Origin: Gelidibacter salicanalis
GTDB lineage: Bacteria > Bacteroidota > Bacteroidia > Flavobacteriales > Flavobacteriaceae
Reading direction: 5' to 3'
Assembly (NCBI RefSeq): GCF_016469035.1
Contig: NZ_JAEHJZ010000004.1
Location: 365,159 to 403,728 of the forward strand
Length of the DNA: 38,570 nucleotides
In this document: positions 25,622 through 33,537 of the stretch, one piece after another
How the letters are laid out: every line of letters begins with the position of its first letter
Position numbering within the stretch: the stretch's first letter is position 1
Position numbers and translations under genes: made by a program
The notes under the pieces: generated by a model
Databases searched by the model: none
Told to the model about the DNA's origin: nothing
The model's input: only the letters and a program-made list of their open reading frames with translations

Positions 25622-26741
25622 GTGTTTTGATATTTTGGTTATATAAGTTAGCCGCGGTTTCAAAACCTTCTTCTGTTAAACTCCACATGGTACCATCTAA
25701 GGTCACATAATTTTTATCCACCAATTTTTGTAGAGTTTTCCGAGTAAAGCCCTGAAAATTATTTAGAATTTTGATGGTATGTGGATGAGAAATATCGTCG
25801 TGTGTTTCAGCAATATGGTACATAAATGACAACGTTTTTTGAAGTTCTAAATCTCTTCGATTGCTAATAAATCTAATTTGACGAAATAACAGTCCACGAC
25901 TGGGTGAAAAAACAAACGAAAAGATCACAAACACTGATGCTACCAATACAATGACCGGACCAGTTGAGAGATTATCCTGACTGGCGCTGATTGCCGTTCC
26001 AAAAACACCTGAAAATGCACCAAAAATAGCGGCTAAAAATACCATGGTACTCAAACTGTTGGTCCACTGTCGTGCCGCTGCCGCAGGCGCCAATAACATA
26101 GCACTCATGAGAACAACGCCTACAGTCTGTAAGCCTAGAACAATGGCCAATACGATAAATGTGGTGATGAGAATATCAATAATTTTCGTATTGAAGCCAA
26201 GGGTTTTCGTGTAATCCGCGTCAAAAAGGAGGAGCTTGAATTCTTTCCAAAATAGTAACATGACCAAAACACAAATACCCGTAATGATGGCCATGAGCCA
26301 CACGTCACTCTCTACAAGGGTAGCGGCTTGCCCGAAAAGATATTTGTCCAATCCCGCCTGATTGGCGTTCGGCTGCTTTTGAATGAAGGTGAGTAGGAGC
26401 ATTCCAAATCCGAAAAACAAGGAAAGAATCAAGCCCAACGCCGTATCCGATTTTAAATGTGTTTTACTGATGATGCCCCTAATCCAGAATGTCCCTAGGA
26501 GTCCGCTCACTAAAGCACCAATCAATAACGTGTTACTGTCTTTAGCGCCAGTTATCAAAAATGCCAAGGCAATTCCGGGGAGAGCGGCATGCGAAATGGC
26601 ATCGCCGAGTAGGCTTTGTTTTCGCAATACCGCGAAACTACCGAGCATACCGGTAACTGCTCCCAAGATGGCAGTGCCTAGGGTGATGGTGCGTAGTGTG
26701 TAATCACTGAACACTAAAGAAAAGTACTCTTGTAAGTTCAT
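25614..26741 (-). CDS. Metal ABC transporter permease with C-terminal winged helix (first)
   Basis: 375 residues. ABC-3 permease: LRKQSLLGDAISHAALPGIALAFL, TVGVVLMSAMLLAPAAAARQWTNS and about eight membrane segments. From about residue 285 the tail (RRDLELQKTLSFMYHIAETHDD, NFQGFTRKTLQKLVDKNYVTL, WSLTEEGFETA) is hydrophilic and resembles a winged helix with the LTxxG wing. Heterodimer partner of the second permease and likely to move Mn, Zn or Fe across the inner membrane. A hairpin (26748-26765) lies 6 bases upstream of the ATG. The spacer to the ATPase gene is 206 bases and holds three hairpins. Confidence 0.9.
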   Translation of the reverse strand: MNLQEYFSLVFSDYTLRTITLGTAILGAVTGMLGSFAVLRKQSLLGDAISHAALPGIALAFLITGAKDSNTLLIGALVSGLLGTFWIRGIISKTHLKSDTALGLILSLFFGFGMLLLTFIQKQPNANQAGLDKYLFGQAATLVESDVWLMAIITGICVLVMLLFWKEFKLLLFDADYTKTLGFNTKIIDILITTFIVLAIVLGLQTVGVVLMSAMLLAPAAAARQWTNSLSTMVFLAAIFGAFSGVFGTAISASQDNLSTGPVIVLVASVFVIFSFVFSPSRGLLFRQIRFISNRRDLELQKTLSFMYHIAETHDDISHPHTIKILNNFQGFTRKTLQKLVDKNYVTLDGTMWSLTEEGFETAANLYNQNIKTHE

Positions 26742-26747
26742 AATCTG

Positions 26748-26765
26748 TTCCTGTGTTGGCAGGAA
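26748..26765. other. Hairpin directly upstream of the first permease
   Basis: TTCCTG-tgttgg-CAGGAA on the plus strand, 6+6, followed there by a T-run (rho-independent shape on the plus strand). On the minus strand it ends 6 bases before the ATG at 26741 and may hinder initiation. Confidence 0.45.
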
Positions 26766-26836
26766 ATTTTTTTAGTTTTACTTTTTAATGGTTTCTAGTA
26801 AATAGGCAGAAGTTCAGGTTGTATTAACCCTTCCGT

Positions 26837-26888
26837 CTTTAAGCTTTTTCCGAAGCTTAAAGCCACCTTCCCTTGGAAAAAGGGAAGG
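26837..26888. repeat. Two adjacent hairpins in the ATPase-permease spacer
   Basis: CTTTAAGC (26837-26844) with GCTTAAAG (26855-26862), and CCTTCCCTT (26866-26874) with AAGGGAAGG (26880-26888). Both stems are perfect. The first carries T/A extensions in the loop, the second is followed on the plus strand by AATTTTT. They look like interspersed palindromes, or mRNA processing or stability elements within the operon. Confidence 0.55.
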
Positions 26889-26947
26889 AATTTTTGCTTA
26901 TTACTAAGAAGGAATGCCAACTGTTTACTTCCCACTGCCAACTTATT

Positions 26948-27739
26948 TTATTTCTGTACACTTACCTTATAATTAATTCCATAAGTTTTGGTCAAGTTAT
27001 CATCATTAAAAATATCCATGACTGGACCCGTGGCAATTTTCTTGACATTCAGAAAAGTCACCCAATCAAAATATTCGGGAACCGTTTGTAAATCGTGATG
27101 GACCACAATGACGGTTTTTCCGGCTTTTCGCAATTCCTTTAAAATATTGATAATGGCAATTTCTGTAGTGGCGTCCACACCTTGAAAAGGCTCATCCATA
27201 AAATAGATGGAGGCGTCCTGCACCAAGGCTCTAGCCAAAAAGATACGCTGCTGCTGACCGCCAGAAAGCTGACTGATTTGCCTGCTCTTAAATGCGAGCA
27301 TCCCCACTTTTTCTAAAGCCTCCAAAGCTGCCTTCTTTTCTTTGACGCCTGGACGTTTAATCCAGCCCAAACTGCCATAGGTTCCCATCATGACAACATC
27401 TAGTGCGGTAGTCGGGAAATCCCAATCCACACTGCCTTTTTGTGGCACGTAGGCTACCAACGAACGTTGTTTATGATAAGGTTTCCCATAAATACTGACA
27501 CTTCCGGCAATTGGTTTGAGAATGCCCAAAATAGCTTTTATGAGCGTGGATTTTCCAGCGCCATTTGGACCAACTATGGCCATCAGAACGCCTTCAGGGA
27601 TTTCAAGATCAATATCCCAAAGCACTGGCTTATAGTTATAGGCCACGGTTAAATCGTCAACTTTTACGGCTAAAACTCCTGTGGAGGCTGGAGTCTCATC
27701 CTTGGAATGTGCATTTTTCATTGTATCCATTTGTTTCAT
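26948..27739 (-). CDS. Metal ABC transporter ATP-binding protein
   Basis: 263 residues. Walker [15 protein letters not shown] (57-65), signature [15 protein letters not shown], Walker [13 protein letters not shown], and switch histidine in IVVHHDLQT. ZnuC/MntB-like ATPase driving metal import. The N-terminal 20 residues before [15 protein letters not shown] are extra and poorly conserved; a later ATG (MDTMKNA or MKNA) is possible. It lies between the substrate-binding protein and the permeases, but with an unusual 250-base gap upstream (holding a structured element) and 206 bases downstream. Confidence 0.93.
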   Translation of the reverse strand: MKQMDTMKNAHSKDETPASTGVLAVKVDDLTVAYNYKPVLWDIDLEIPEGVLMAIVGPNGAGKSTLIKAILGILKPIAGSVSIYGKPYHKQRSLVAYVPQKGSVDWDFPTTALDVVMMGTYGSLGWIKRPGVKEKKAALEALEKVGMLAFKSRQISQLSGGQQQRIFLARALVQDASIYFMDEPFQGVDATTEIAIINILKELRKAGKTVIVVHHDLQTVPEYFDWVTFLNVKKIATGPVMDIFNDDNLTKTYGINYKVSVQK

Positions 27740-27831
27740 TTCTTACAAACCCCTTATTATTTAAAGAATGCCGAGTCTTATAATGTTTGCACTCCTAATT
27801 TTTCAAAATCTGTCAGCCCTTTATGTTGTAA

Positions 27832-27920
27832 CGGCTAGTTTAGCCCTGATAGCAGCGGCATCCTTTTTTGATTTTTCATCAAAAAAGATACAGCGGATAG
27901 CAGGAACAGCTTCAAATAAC
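27832..27920 (+). ncRNA. Flavo-1-like structured element
   Basis: Long symmetric hairpin: CTTTTTTGAT (27863-27872) pairs with ATCAAAAAAG (27878-27887). It is flanked by matching conserved blocks, CCCTGATAGCAGCGGCATCC on the left and GATACAGCGGATAGCAGG on the right. A small GGCTA-gtt-TAGCC hairpin precedes it. This layout recurs in flavobacterial genomes and I believe it is the Flavo-1 RNA motif, but I could not compare with the Rfam model. The strand is uncertain, since both strands look alike. It lies between the TroA-like gene and the ATPase gene. Confidence 0.45.
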
Positions 27921-27989
27921 TAAAAACGTTATGCTACTTGTTTCGATTACACTGGCTTAATAGCCTTTCTGGTTAATGCAACTCCCAAC

Positions 27990-28898
27990 TTATTTCAGCG
28001 CATTTACAATGGTATTGACATTGTGTTTAAACATTCCAATATAGGTACCTTGCGGAGTTCCTGCATTTCCTAAAGCATCAGAAAATAATGTGCCTCCAAT
28101 CTCTACGTTATAATTTTTGGAGTTCACGGCGGCTTGAAGCGCTTCAATAGTGCGCTTTGGGACAGAACTCTCTACAAAAATGGCTTTAATTTTTTTATCG
28201 ATAATAAAGTTAGCTAAATTTTGAACATCCATCACACCAGCCTCTGTAGCTGTGGAAAGCCCTTGTAAACCAACCACTTCAAATCCGTAGGCTTGGCCAA
28301 AATAATTAAAAGCGTCATGGGCGGTAACCAATATCCGCTTTTCTTTGGGAAGAGTGCTAATAGTGGCTCTAATTTCGGCATCCAAGGCTTTTAATTGGTC
28401 AAGGTAGGTGTTACCATTTTCTTCGAAAAAGGTGCTGTTTTCAGGATCTGCTTCTGATAGTTTTTTAACCACAAAAGCGGTAATAAGTTCCCAATTATTG
28501 ACATCAAACCAAATATGTGGATCGTAATTAGAGGCAAAATACGCTGAGCCAATCAATGTTTTTGGATCTAATGCGTCAGATACGGCAATGGTCTGTAAGT
28601 TTTGACTTTGCATCTTCTCAAAAACTTCTACGAGTTTCCCTTCCAAGTGTAAGCCTCCGTAGAAAATCAAATCAGCGTTTACCAATTTAGTGACATCCCC
28701 TTCACTAGCTTTATAGAGATGCGGATCTACGCCGGTGCCCATCAAACCTTGAATGTTGAGCCTGTCGCCACCAATGTGTGTGACTAAATCCGTTATTAAG
28801 GTTGTAGTGGTCACAATGTTGAGGTTACCATTATCATTTTTGTCATTTTTACAACTAAAAATCAGTGTAAATAAGAGTATTACTAGTATGTTTTTCAT
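27990..28898 (-). CDS. Metal ABC transporter substrate-binding lipoprotein (TroA-like)
   Basis: 302 residues. Lipoprotein leader with IFSC at 13-16. Metal ligands in order: GVDPHLYKAS (His60), YDPHIWFDV (His128), VTAHDAFNYF (His194) and LFSDALGNAG (Asp274). The His-His-His-Asp set is that of TroA; PsaA/MntA proteins usually have glutamate at the third position. The His/Asp-rich loop of many ZnuA proteins is missing. It probably binds Mn, Zn or Fe. The gene overlaps the upstream outer-membrane gene by 4 bases (ATGA). Confidence 0.94.
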   Translation of the reverse strand: MKNILVILLFTLIFSCKNDKNDNGNLNIVTTTTLITDLVTHIGGDRLNIQGLMGTGVDPHLYKASEGDVTKLVNADLIFYGGLHLEGKLVEVFEKMQSQNLQTIAVSDALDPKTLIGSAYFASNYDPHIWFDVNNWELITAFVVKKLSEADPENSTFFEENGNTYLDQLKALDAEIRATISTLPKEKRILVTAHDAFNYFGQAYGFEVVGLQGLSTATEAGVMDVQNLANFIIDKKIKAIFVESSVPKRTIEALQAAVNSKNYNVEIGGTLFSDALGNAGTPQGTYIGMFKHNVNTIVNALK

Positions 28899-29695
28899 TT
28901 GGTATGCTTTTTTGTTAGGATTCTAAAACTGGCGCCGGCACTTATTAATAACTCTTGTCCTTTGGTTATGCTGCTTCCAACCAACGCATCTAGCTGTAGA
29001 TTGTTAGAAATTAAATACGTTACTCCTGCATCCCAAAAATGGTTTGCTGCATTATGCTCAGGTATATCACCATACAGTTCAGCAAAAACCCCAAATTGAT
29101 TGGTAATTTCTAATCCATACGAAATAGCATAAATATAAGCGATTTCTGGGGAATCATTTTCCCATTCTGCTCCAATATTATATCCTAAGCTTGATTTTTC
29201 ACTTAAGGTATGGCTGAAGGCAAACACAAAATCAGCACCGGTTGTTTCCGGTTTGTAATCAGTGCTCGCCATAAACGGAAGATATAAATGGCCTAAAAAA
29301 CCTATTTCAGGAAACCATCCATTTTCTTGTGCTACTGTCGTTTTAAACCCTAATAGTAATGGACTGAAGCCACTGGATACGTCCTTTAGTTGGTTTCCAT
29401 TACTATGAACGCTCTCTTCTTCGAAATTCCAACCCACACGCAGTTCTAAATTATTGATTACACCGTAGCGGAGTAGTGTGGTGTTGTATGTAAAAGCTTC
29501 CTTCTTGATTCTATTCTCTTCAAAGGATTCATAACTAGCACCCGTTTCTATTTGAAGCATACCTTTGGGTATTGCTGTAGCGGATTCGGTGGCGTCTGGT
29601 CGGTCAGTAATCAACGGTTCTGAAAAATTGTTTTCCTGTGCAACTATAGAGTTAATGCCCATTCCTACCAAAAGAATAAAAAATAATTTTTTCAT
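28895..29695 (-). CDS. Outer-membrane beta-barrel protein (PF13557-like)
   Basis: 266 residues with a signal peptide (LVGMGINSIVAQ). The mature start has EPLITDRPDATESATAIPKGMLQIETGASYE, the hallmark of the PF13557 transporter-like barrel group. Alternating hydrophobic strands follow to the C terminus, ending GASFRILTKKHTK. It heads the metal operon and overlaps the TroA-like gene by 4 bases, so it probably moves metal across, or senses it at, the outer membrane (inference). The substrate is unknown. Confidence 0.88.
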   Translation of the reverse strand: MKKLFFILLVGMGINSIVAQENNFSEPLITDRPDATESATAIPKGMLQIETGASYESFEENRIKKEAFTYNTTLLRYGVINNLELRVGWNFEEESVHSNGNQLKDVSSGFSPLLLGFKTTVAQENGWFPEIGFLGHLYLPFMASTDYKPETTGADFVFAFSHTLSEKSSLGYNIGAEWENDSPEIAYIYAISYGLEITNQFGVFAELYGDIPEHNAANHFWDAGVTYLISNNLQLDALVGSSITKGQELLISAGASFRILTKKHTK

Positions 29696-29841
29696 AAGTC
29701 TAAATATAAGTTACGAAGGTACTAAAAAAAATAGAATGATTCGAGTGCCAGACTATCTTAATCAGATGATTGGTTATGATTTAATTTTTCGAAGCGTTCG
29801 GATATTAGTTCTTGAATTCATAGAATCAATTTAAATAATTG

Positions 29842-29857
29842 TTTAGAGCGGTCTAAA
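29842..29857. promoter_or_regulatory. Operator candidate upstream of the DtxR/MntR gene
   Basis: TTTAGA-GCGG-TCTAAA, a perfect 6+6 inverted repeat, 24 bases upstream of the -7 box at 29882. A half site (TCTAAA) also lies at 29699-29704, near the divergent metal operon. The neighbouring DtxR-family repressor is the likely ligand (inference). Confidence 0.5.
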
Positions 29858-29881
29858 AATAAGCGCGCCACATTATATTCT

Positions 29882-29889
29882 TATATTTG
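29882..29889 (+). promoter_or_regulatory. -7 box of the DtxR/MntR gene
   Basis: TATATTTG, perfect TAnnTTTG, giving a leader of about 10 bases to the ATG at 29907. No clear -33. Confidence 0.5.
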
Positions 29890-29906
29890 TATGACACACA
29901 AAAAAC

Positions 29907-30563
29907 ATGATCACACTCACTGAAGAGAATTATATAAAAGCGATTTTTCATTTGGGCAAACAAGGCTCAGTGACCGTAAGTACGAATGCTTTAGCGGAAG
30001 CTATGAATACGAAAGCTTCTTCGGCCACAGATATGATAAAGAAATTGGCAGAAAAAAATTATGCCAACTATAAAAAGTATCAAGGGGTTAGTCTAACGGC
30101 TGATGGAAAACGCGTGGCGGTAAATATCATCAGAAAGCACCGATTGTGGGAGGTTTTCTTAGTGGACAAACTCAATTTTACTTGGGATCAGGTTCATGAC
30201 GTGGCAGAGCAGTTGGAGCATATCAAATCTCAGAAACTCATTGATGAGTTGGATGCTTTTTTAGATTTTCCGACGCATGATCCTCACGGCGATCCTATTC
30301 CGGATAAGCAGGGCAAGTTTGAACACGTTGAAAAAACAAGTCTTTCTAACGCCAAAGAAGGTGTGAGCTATGTGTGTGTGGGTGTTAACGACAGTTCTGT
30401 CGATTTTCTTAAATATTTAGACAACAATGCCATTGCGCTTGGTACCGTGATAAAAGTTTTGCATAAAGAACCCTTTGACCATTCCATTAAAATTAAAATA
30501 GATGGCAAGGAACTTATGGTGTCCCAAACTGTTGGGAAAAATCTATTTTTAAAAGAAGCTTAA
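29907..30563 (+). CDS. DtxR/MntR-family metal-dependent repressor
   Basis: 218 residues. N-terminal winged helix: TEENYIKAIFHLGKQGSVTVSTNALAEAMNTKASSATDMIKKLAEKNYANYKKYQGVSLTADGKRVA. A dimerisation and metal domain follows: RKHRLWEVFLVDKLNFTWDQVHDVAEQLEH, with LDAFLDFPTHDPHGDPIP. A C-terminal FeoA/SH3-like domain covers about 150-218. The length and HDPHGDPIP point to the MntR/IdeR group. Divergent from the metal import operon and close to feoAB, so it probably represses these when the metal is plentiful. A palindrome and a -7 box lie upstream. Confidence 0.94.
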   Translation: MITLTEENYIKAIFHLGKQGSVTVSTNALAEAMNTKASSATDMIKKLAEKNYANYKKYQGVSLTADGKRVAVNIIRKHRLWEVFLVDKLNFTWDQVHDVAEQLEHIKSQKLIDELDAFLDFPTHDPHGDPIPDKQGKFEHVEKTSLSNAKEGVSYVCVGVNDSSVDFLKYLDNNAIALGTVIKVLHKEPFDHSIKIKIDGKELMVSQTVGKNLFLKEA

Positions 30564-30570
30564 GCCTCGA

Positions 30571-30794
30571 ATTGTCATTCCGACGAACGGAGGAATCACA
30601 TAACGAAAATATCCGGCCACAAAGTTTGGGAGTTGTCATTCCGACGCAAGGAGGAATCACATAGCGAAGACTTAATTTGCAGCTAAATTGCGAATAAGTT
30701 GTCATTCCGACCTAAGTAGGAATCACACTAAGATGTGTAACAATCCATAACAATTTCTATTAAGTTGTCATTCCGACGTAAGGAGGAATCACAT
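30571..30794. repeat. Four spaced palindromic repeats (CRISPR look-alike)
   Basis: Copies at 30571-30602, 30632-30663, 30698-30727 and 30764-30794, each about 31 bases and beginning GTTGTCATTCCGAC (copy 1 ATTGTC) and ending GGAATCACA. ATTCC and GGAAT pair to a hairpin. Copy spacing is 61, 66 and 66 bases. The copies differ in the middle (ACGAACGG, ACGCAAGG, ACCTAAGT, ACGTAAGG), there is no cas gene, and this family is known as an interspersed repeat in Bacteroidota. It lies between two convergent genes. Confidence 0.75.
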
Positions 30795-30845
30795 CAACAA
30801 GGTCTAACAACGGTGGTGATAATTTTGCTCAAATTCAACAAGAAA

Positions 30846-30986
30846 TTAATGGCACTTATCGCAATCGTGTGCATCGCTGAATGCCTTTTTTGATTTGGGT
30901 TTTTTCCAAAAGAATTTCTTGATCAAGAAACTTAATGCAAGTGCCAGAGCTGTAAGCGCTAATATGGTTTGAATCGTGTCGTTCAT
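30846..30986 (-). CDS. FeoB-associated Cys-rich membrane protein
   Basis: 46 residues: MNDTIQTILALTALALALSF forms one membrane helix, then LIKKFFWKKPKSKKAFSDA and a C-terminal HDCDKCH. The small size, single helix, basic stretch and CxxC tail fit the FeoB-associated Cys-rich proteins found behind feoB. It lies 58 bases downstream of the feoB stop on the same strand. It may hold iron or a cluster, or support FeoB assembly; the role is not established. Confidence 0.85.
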   Translation of the reverse strand: MNDTIQTILALTALALALSFLIKKFFWKKPKSKKAFSDAHDCDKCH

Positions 30987-31044
30987 GTTCTTTCTGTTTT
31001 CATCATTCCACTGTAGTCCTAAGCGAGAATTATTCGTTATAGGC

Positions 31045-33144
31045 TTACTTCAAAAGTTGGAAGGCAATCAATGCTATAATATACGCAAAACCACTCATAA
31101 TTACAAGTTGTAGAATAGGCCATTTCCACGAATTTGTTTCGCGCTGTACAATAGCCAGGGTACTCATGCACTGCATGGCAAAGGCGTAAAATAGAAGCAA
31201 GGAAATTCCTGAAGCAAAGGTAAACAGCGGTCCTCCCAAAATAGGATTCACTTCTCCGGCCATTCTGTTTTTAATGGTTTCTTCGTCATCACTTCCAACA
31301 CTGTAAATTGTGGCTAATGTGCCTACAAAAACTTCACGCGCTGCAAAGGAGCTCACCAATGCAATACCAATTTTCCAATCGTAACCCAAAGGTCTGATGG
31401 CAGGTTCAATGGCATGTCCTGTAATGCCTAAAAACGAGTGTTCCAATTTTTGGGACGCTACATGTTCGTGCAATTCTTCAGCGCTGAGGTTTTGATCAGC
31501 GTATTCCGTTTTGATGATTTCTTCTGCATTGTTAAATTCTTCACCAGGACCGTAAGATGCCAAAAACCAAAGCACAATTGAAATTGCCAGAATGATTTTA
31601 CCAGCGCCAAATACAAACGATTTGGTTTTTTCAATAACCGTCAATACCACATTCTTAAGTAAGGGCAACTTATAATTGGGCATTTCTACCACAAAAAAGG
31701 TCTTGCTTTTAATCTTAAGAATTTTATTTAAAATCATGGCAGATACTAAAGCAGCGCCAAAACCAATCAAGTACAACAGCATTAAGGTCATGGCTTGATA
31801 CCCCAAACCAAAAAAGCGTTCATCAGGAATGACCAAGGATATAATTATCAAATACACTGGTAATCGTGCAGAGCAAGTGGTAAAAGGGGTAACCAAAATA
31901 GTGATTAAACGCTCTTTCCAACTTTCAATATTTCTGGTAGCCATGATTGCAGGAATTGCGCAGGCCGTCCCAGAAATTAAAGGCACCACACTTTTTCCGC
32001 TCAATCCAAAACGGCGCATACCGCGGTCCATTAAAAACACGACACGACTCATATAACCACTTTCTTCAAGCACTGAAATAAAGAGGAATAAAAACGCAAT
32101 TTGAGGGATGAAAATCACAATACCACCCAATCCTGGAATTATACCTTCGGCCAACAAGCTGGTAAAGGCACCTTCAGGAAGCGCATTTTTTGCCCATTCG
32201 CTTAGAGATGCAAATGAAGAATCAATAAAATCCATGGGGTAGCTAGACCAATCATAGATGGCTTGGAAGATGGTTAATAAAATTAGAAAGAAGATCACGT
32301 AACCCCAAATTTTGTGGGTTAAGATGCGGTCCAATTTAATGCGCAGGTCTTTAGCCGTGCTCAAATCGATAGTTTGTCCTTCTTTAAGGGTGTTGTTTAT
32401 AAATTGATAGCGCTTAATGGTTTCCTTTTGTTGAAGACGTTTAAGATCAGCTTTAGATTTTGTCTTAAAATCTGCAACAGCATCAATTTCGTTTCTGTCC
32501 GTCTTTCCAAAATTGACATCTTGGGTAATGACCAACCAAAGTTTATAAAGTAATTGATTAGGGAAGGCTTTCTGTAAATTCTCAAAGTACTCAGGGTCAA
32601 TTTCAGAAGCATTCATACAAGGAGTTGTGGAAAGTTCCTTATAATTTGTTATGAGTTCCTTTAATTCAGTAATCCCATTTTTTTTACGCGTACTGACTAA
32701 GGCAATTTTAGTGTTGAGGTGTTCCTCTAAATAAGGAATATCTAAAGTAATCCCTTTGTAACTCATCCGGTCAGCCATATTGATGACCAAGATAGTTGGG
32801 ATTTCCAAGTCTTTAATTTGGGTAAAGAGAAGGAGATTACGTTTTAAATTTTCGACATCACTGACCACTACGGCAACGTCAGGAAAGTCTTTATCATTTT
32901 TATTCAGTAATAATTCAATCACCACATTCTCATCTAAAGACGACGCGTTTAAGCTGTAGGTTCCCGGTAAATCAATGATGTGCGCTTTTACGCCACGCGG
33001 AAGTTTACAGATGCCTTCCTTTTTTTCAACCGTAATACCAGGGTAGTTTCCTACCTTTTGGTTCAATCCGGTGAGTGCGTTAAAAACTGAGGTTTTACCT
33101 GTATTCGGATTTCCTATTAAGGCAACATTGATGTGTTTACTCAT
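31045..33144 (-). CDS. feoB: Ferrous iron transporter B
   Basis: 699 residues. N-terminal G domain: GNPNTGKTSVFNALTGLNQKVGNYPGITVEKKEG (P-loop at 11-18), DLPGTYSLNASSLDE (G3), and VINMADRM (G4). The membrane part has two homologous Gate regions, with GLSGKSVVPLISGTACAIPAIMATR and AAREVFVGTLATIYSVG, and about ten segments. It imports Fe2+ across the inner membrane using GTP or gradient energy. feoA ends at the base before its start, and the Cys-rich gene follows, so the three form one operon. Confidence 0.97.
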   Translation of the reverse strand: MSKHINVALIGNPNTGKTSVFNALTGLNQKVGNYPGITVEKKEGICKLPRGVKAHIIDLPGTYSLNASSLDENVVIELLLNKNDKDFPDVAVVVSDVENLKRNLLLFTQIKDLEIPTILVINMADRMSYKGITLDIPYLEEHLNTKIALVSTRKKNGITELKELITNYKELSTTPCMNASEIDPEYFENLQKAFPNQLLYKLWLVITQDVNFGKTDRNEIDAVADFKTKSKADLKRLQQKETIKRYQFINNTLKEGQTIDLSTAKDLRIKLDRILTHKIWGYVIFFLILLTIFQAIYDWSSYPMDFIDSSFASLSEWAKNALPEGAFTSLLAEGIIPGLGGIVIFIPQIAFLFLFISVLEESGYMSRVVFLMDRGMRRFGLSGKSVVPLISGTACAIPAIMATRNIESWKERLITILVTPFTTCSARLPVYLIIISLVIPDERFFGLGYQAMTLMLLYLIGFGAALVSAMILNKILKIKSKTFFVVEMPNYKLPLLKNVVLTVIEKTKSFVFGAGKIILAISIVLWFLASYGPGEEFNNAEEIIKTEYADQNLSAEELHEHVASQKLEHSFLGITGHAIEPAIRPLGYDWKIGIALVSSFAAREVFVGTLATIYSVGSDDEETIKNRMAGEVNPILGGPLFTFASGISLLLFYAFAMQCMSTLAIVQRETNSWKWPILQLVIMSGFAYIIALIAFQLLK

Positions 33145-33372
33145 TTATAAGATCTCTATTAATATATGAAGTGCAGTCTCTTTACGAATGGCCAAATGGG
33201 TGCCATTAATGTTAAGATACATGGGGTCAGAAAAGTAGGCTACTTGTACCAGTTCAACATAGTTGCCCGGTAAACAGCCCATTTCCAAAAGTTTTAATGG
33301 GATGTAAATAGACGATACGTCAGTAATGATACCGCGTTGCCCTCTTTTTAGATGTGCGACTGTTACTTGCAT
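33145..33372 (-). CDS. feoA: Ferrous iron transport protein A
   Basis: 75 residues. SH3-like fold: TVAHLKRGQRGIITDVSSIYIPLKLLEMGCLPGNYVELVQVA, with MYLNINGTHLAIRKETALHI, the FeoA pattern. It aids FeoB at the cytosolic face. The stop sits directly against the feoB ATG. First gene of the operon, with a clear promoter at 33399-33429. Confidence 0.94.
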   Translation of the reverse strand: MQVTVAHLKRGQRGIITDVSSIYIPLKLLEMGCLPGNYVELVQVAYFSDPMYLNINGTHLAIRKETALHILIEIL

Positions 33373-33398
33373 CCTTATTTAGATTGATTTTAAAGAAG

Positions 33399-33429
33399 CA
33401 AAAGTAAATATAAAAAGTTAGAGGGTCAA
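33399..33429 (-). promoter_or_regulatory. Promoter of the feo operon
   Basis: Minus strand: TTG (33429-33427), 20 bases, TACTTTTG (33406-33399). This is one of the two best matches in the window to the Bacteroidota consensus. The leader to the feoA ATG at 33372 is about 20 bases. No obvious repressor palindrome was seen near it. Confidence 0.65.
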
Positions 33430-33458
33430 CGTTAAAATATTAAAGTTTCAGGTTTCTA

Positions 33459-33528
33459 TTGTTTGAAGTTTCTTTTGTTTGAAGTTTCTGTTTTTAAGCA
33501 CTTCAATTTCAACTTCAACTTCAACTTC
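33459..33528. repeat. Low-complexity repeats between feoA and the SCO1 gene
   Basis: Two direct copies of GTTTGAAGTTTCT (33461-33473, 33477-33489), then AACTTC-type hexamers (33499-33528; three exact, two variant). GAAGTTT and the hexamers are complementary, so the minus-strand mRNA could fold here, downstream of the SCO1 stop. It is slippage-prone. Confidence 0.5.
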
Positions 33529-33537
33529 AGCCTTTCA

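Noticed and set aside
25622-25663. Upstream extension of the second permease (MKPRLTYITKISKH).
   Set aside because: It is inside the previous permease gene; the ATG at 25621 overlaps its stop as in a coupled pair.
26748-26775. Rho-independent terminator on the plus strand.
   Set aside because: There is no plus-strand gene upstream to end; it is more likely a structural element of the minus-strand operon.
30571-30794. CRISPR array.
   Set aside because: Repeats vary in the middle, are palindromic interspersed elements, and no cas gene is near.
33499-33528. Coding repeat or CRISPR-like hexamers.
   Set aside because: Simple AACTTC repeats outside any gene; best read as low-complexity sequence.
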